Assembly (NCBI RefSeq): GCF_001467955.1
Contig: NZ_LNYR01000031.1
Coordinates: 83,064-147,063, forward strand
DNA: 64,000 nucleotides
Origin: Legionella quateirensis
GTDB lineage: Bacteria > Pseudomonadota > Gammaproteobacteria > Legionellales > Legionellaceae
Direction of reading: 5' to 3'
In this document: positions 62,366 to 64,000 of the stretch, piece by piece
How positions within the stretch are numbered: position 1 is the first letter of the stretch
Layout: each line of letters begins with the position of its first letter
The notes under the pieces: model-generated
What the model saw: only the letters and a program-made list of their open reading frames with translations
Databases searched by the model: none
What the model was told of the DNA's origin: nothing
Made by a program: the position numbers and the translations under genes

Positions 62366-63628
62366 ATGAACAAACGTCTCTTTATCGTTTTCATTTTAGG
62401 TTTTTCCTCAGGTCTTCCCATGGCTTTAATCAGCAGTACTTTACAAGCCTGGTATGCTTATAGTGGGATGTCGGTACTGGTAACAGGTTCTTTAAGCCTG
62501 GTGAGCCTTCCTTATGCCTATCGAATCTTCTGGGGACCAATTTTAGATCGTTATTCATTATTTGATCTGGGAAAAAGGCGTAGCTGGATCCTGACCATGC
62601 AATTTTTATTGTTGGTGGGATTTAATCTTATGGCCTGGTTTACTCCAGAACAGTATCCTAAAGTTTTAGCTTTTCTGGCTTTGATACTAGCGTGTTTTTC
62701 TGCGACTCAGGATGTTGCGATTGATGCACACAGGGCTGAATATCTCCCTGTATCGGAACACGCCCTAGGTGCTTCCCTGGCTGTTTTTGGATACCGAGTG
62801 GCCTTATTACTGTCCGGTGGTTTAGCCTTGATCATGGCAGGACATTTTGGTTGGGCATTTACCTACCGATTTATGGGCTTCGTTATGATAATAGGCATGG
62901 CTGCTACTCTGTTCAGTCAAGAGCCTTCCGCTGAAATTCAAGAAAAAACCAATTTTGCGCTTTCTTTTATTGCTCCAATTAAGGAGTTGTTTGGTCGCCC
63001 TAAAATAATATATCTTTTGATGTTTGTCTTTTGTTATAAATTAGGTGAAGCCTTTACCACTACAACCAGTGGTATTGTAATGCCATTTTTAATTCAGGGT
63101 TTGGGGTTTTCTCTGGATACTATTGGTTATATTAATAAGATGCTGGGAATTGGTTCCATATTGCTTGGAGGATTAACAGCGGGATACATTTTACTGCACA
63201 GTTCTCTTTATCGTTCTTTGTTATTTTTTGGATTGCTGCAAGCGATTACCAATGTATTTTTTGTGGCATTGGCCATGATTGGAAAAAATACTGTTTTATT
63301 AGCGGTCGCTGTGGTGTCAGATAATTTTGCAGCAGGTATGGGATCCACAGCTTTGGTTGCATTATTCATGCGTTTAGTGAATAAACAATTTACTGGCACT
63401 CAATTTTCCATTCTGGTTGCTTTGTCGACCTTACCAAGGATCATTTCAGGTCCTATAGCAGCAAGTATTCAACTGAATATAGGCTGGGTTGGTTTATATC
63501 AATTATCCATTATATTCGCATTGGCGTTTATACCTTTCCTTATATTAATCAAAGATCAGACAAATGGTAATCAACCACAACCGGTGCTATTGGATAAAGA
63601 AGAGGGATTGAAGGCTGTAAGGGAATAA
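62366..63628 (+). CDS. AmpG-like muropeptide MFS permease
   Basis: A 420 aa twelve-helix transporter. FSSGLPMALISSTLQAWYAY with the first loop, SLPYAYRIFWGPILDRY, and FSATQDVAIDAHRAEYL, in which QDVAIDA is the family hallmark, mark it as AmpG, the importer of anhydromuropeptides for peptidoglycan recycling. Length is shorter than E. coli AmpG (491 aa) because the C-terminal helices are fewer. The ATG is 40 bases past the mip hairpin, so it may be partly read through from mip. Confidence 0.85.
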   Translation: MNKRLFIVFILGFSSGLPMALISSTLQAWYAYSGMSVLVTGSLSLVSLPYAYRIFWGPILDRYSLFDLGKRRSWILTMQFLLLVGFNLMAWFTPEQYPKVLAFLALILACFSATQDVAIDAHRAEYLPVSEHALGASLAVFGYRVALLLSGGLALIMAGHFGWAFTYRFMGFVMIIGMAATLFSQEPSAEIQEKTNFALSFIAPIKELFGRPKIIYLLMFVFCYKLGEAFTTTTSGIVMPFLIQGLGFSLDTIGYINKMLGIGSILLGGLTAGYILLHSSLYRSLLFFGLLQAITNVFFVALAMIGKNTVLLAVAVVSDNFAAGMGSTALVALFMRLVNKQFTGTQFSILVALSTLPRIISGPIAASIQLNIGWVGLYQLSIIFALAFIPFLILIKDQTNGNQPQPVLLDKEEGLKAVRE

Positions 63629-63740
63629 TTCTTACAAAGTATAGATCCGGTTTTTTGTATATAGATACTTAATCTTTGCGCCTAATGTTCAGCGTACTAC
63701 GATCAGCCCTTCTCCCGTGCAAGTAACTTGAATATCCGAT

Positions 63741-63939
63741 GTAGCCTGGGAGTAGGCCCAAAGGGCCGTATCCCAGGTTTACATTCTAGTCACCATCATT
63801 CTCCAAATTGATGTTATGTCATTTTTACGCTTTCCTTGAATAAATTTTTATATATTACGGCTTGATCTGATGACTTCGTAAAAGGTAATGAAAAAATGTA
63901 AACCTGGGATACGGCCCTTTGGGCCTACTCCCAGGCTAC
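63741..63939. repeat. 199-bp element with perfect 45-bp inverted repeats
   Basis: The sequence from 63741 to 63785 (starting GTAGCCTGGGAGTAGGCCCA) recurs exactly as the reverse complement at 63895-63939. Each arm also contains the palindrome GGCCCAAAGGGCC. The 109 bases between them are AT-rich with no gene. No other gene is seen in the 372 bases after the AmpG-like stop. It has the form of a non-autonomous mobile repeat. Confidence 0.8.
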
Positions 63940-64000
63940 GCCTGAAATTCAAATTGTTTAAGCAGGAGAGGGCGTCTGAATTGACGCATGATGTACGTTA

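Overview
The window is from a gammaproteobacterium of the genus Legionella. The right end carries mip (virulence-associated FKBP-type prolyl isomerase, 233 aa) beside an L-serine dehydratase and an AmpG-like transporter, and the bulk is the large lipopolysaccharide (LPS) O-antigen locus next to csrA. AT-rich base use fits. The Mip protein matches my recollection of L. pneumophila Mip along most of its length but differs at roughly a dozen and a half positions, so this is probably a close relative of L. pneumophila or a divergent lineage, not a typical L. pneumophila strain. No RNA genes, CRISPR arrays or intact insertion sequences were seen. Layout, left to right: (1) 105-10160, a tightly overlapping + strand operon that builds and exports a legionaminic-type nonulosonic acid polymer: sugar amidotransferase, HisF-like, HisH-like, NeuA, NeuB, NeuC, PglD-like acetyltransferase, CBS-aminotransferase fusion, then the ABC exporter Wzm/Wzt. 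(2) 10493-20103, + strand: a GT-B-like surface carbohydrate protein, rmlC-rmlD-rmlB, a secreted beta-helix protein, pgi, rmlA, a nucleotide-sugar reductase and a WecA/WbpL-type lipid-carrier initiating transferase. (3) 20178-22903, - strand: the first of three MBOAT plus SGNH O-acyltransferase pairs. (4) 23326-34103, + strand: a second, diverged nonulosonic acid module with GT-B-like proteins, a Gfo/Idh oxidoreductase, a second amidotransferase, a second CMP-sugar synthetase, a methyltransferase, a diverged NeuB and an APH-fold kinase. (5) 34328-37555, - strand: third CMP-sugar synthetase with two short-chain dehydrogenases and a Gfo/Idh enzyme. (6) 37802-45377, - strand: a probable seven-gene operon of MBOAT, SGNH, two Gfo/Idh oxidoreductases, a polysialyltransferase-like protein and two family 2 glycosyltransferases. 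(7) 45548-51242: housekeeping genes (persulfide-dioxygenase-like, csrA, birA, phosphopantetheinyl transferase, accA, tilS). (8) 51500-54105: the third SGNH plus MBOAT pair. (9) 54293-58717: a periplasmic class II cyclic-nucleotide phosphodiesterase, a PAS-LuxR regulator, a eukaryotic-like protein kinase that looks like a secreted effector, and a minisatellite array. (10) 58718-63628: an MFS efflux pump, sdaA, mip and an AmpG-like transporter. How it fits together: UDP-GlcNAc-derived intermediates are aminated, acetylated, epimerised and condensed with phosphoenolpyruvate to a legionaminic-type acid, activated with CMP, amidinated by the WbpG/HisF/HisH-type trio, then polymerised by sialyltransferase-like enzymes and exported by Wzm/Wzt. 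Rhamnose (rmlABCD) and probably a 2-acetamido-2,6-dideoxyhexose would supply the core on a polyprenyl primer. The MBOAT/SGNH pairs, methyltransferase and oxidoreductases would decorate the chain. The UDP-GlcNAc 4,6-dehydratase that starts the pathway is not recognisable here and probably lies elsewhere in the genome. Intergenic spacers contain several palindromic, MITE-like repeats and one 19-bp tandem repeat array in which all three forward reading frames stay open for much of its length.
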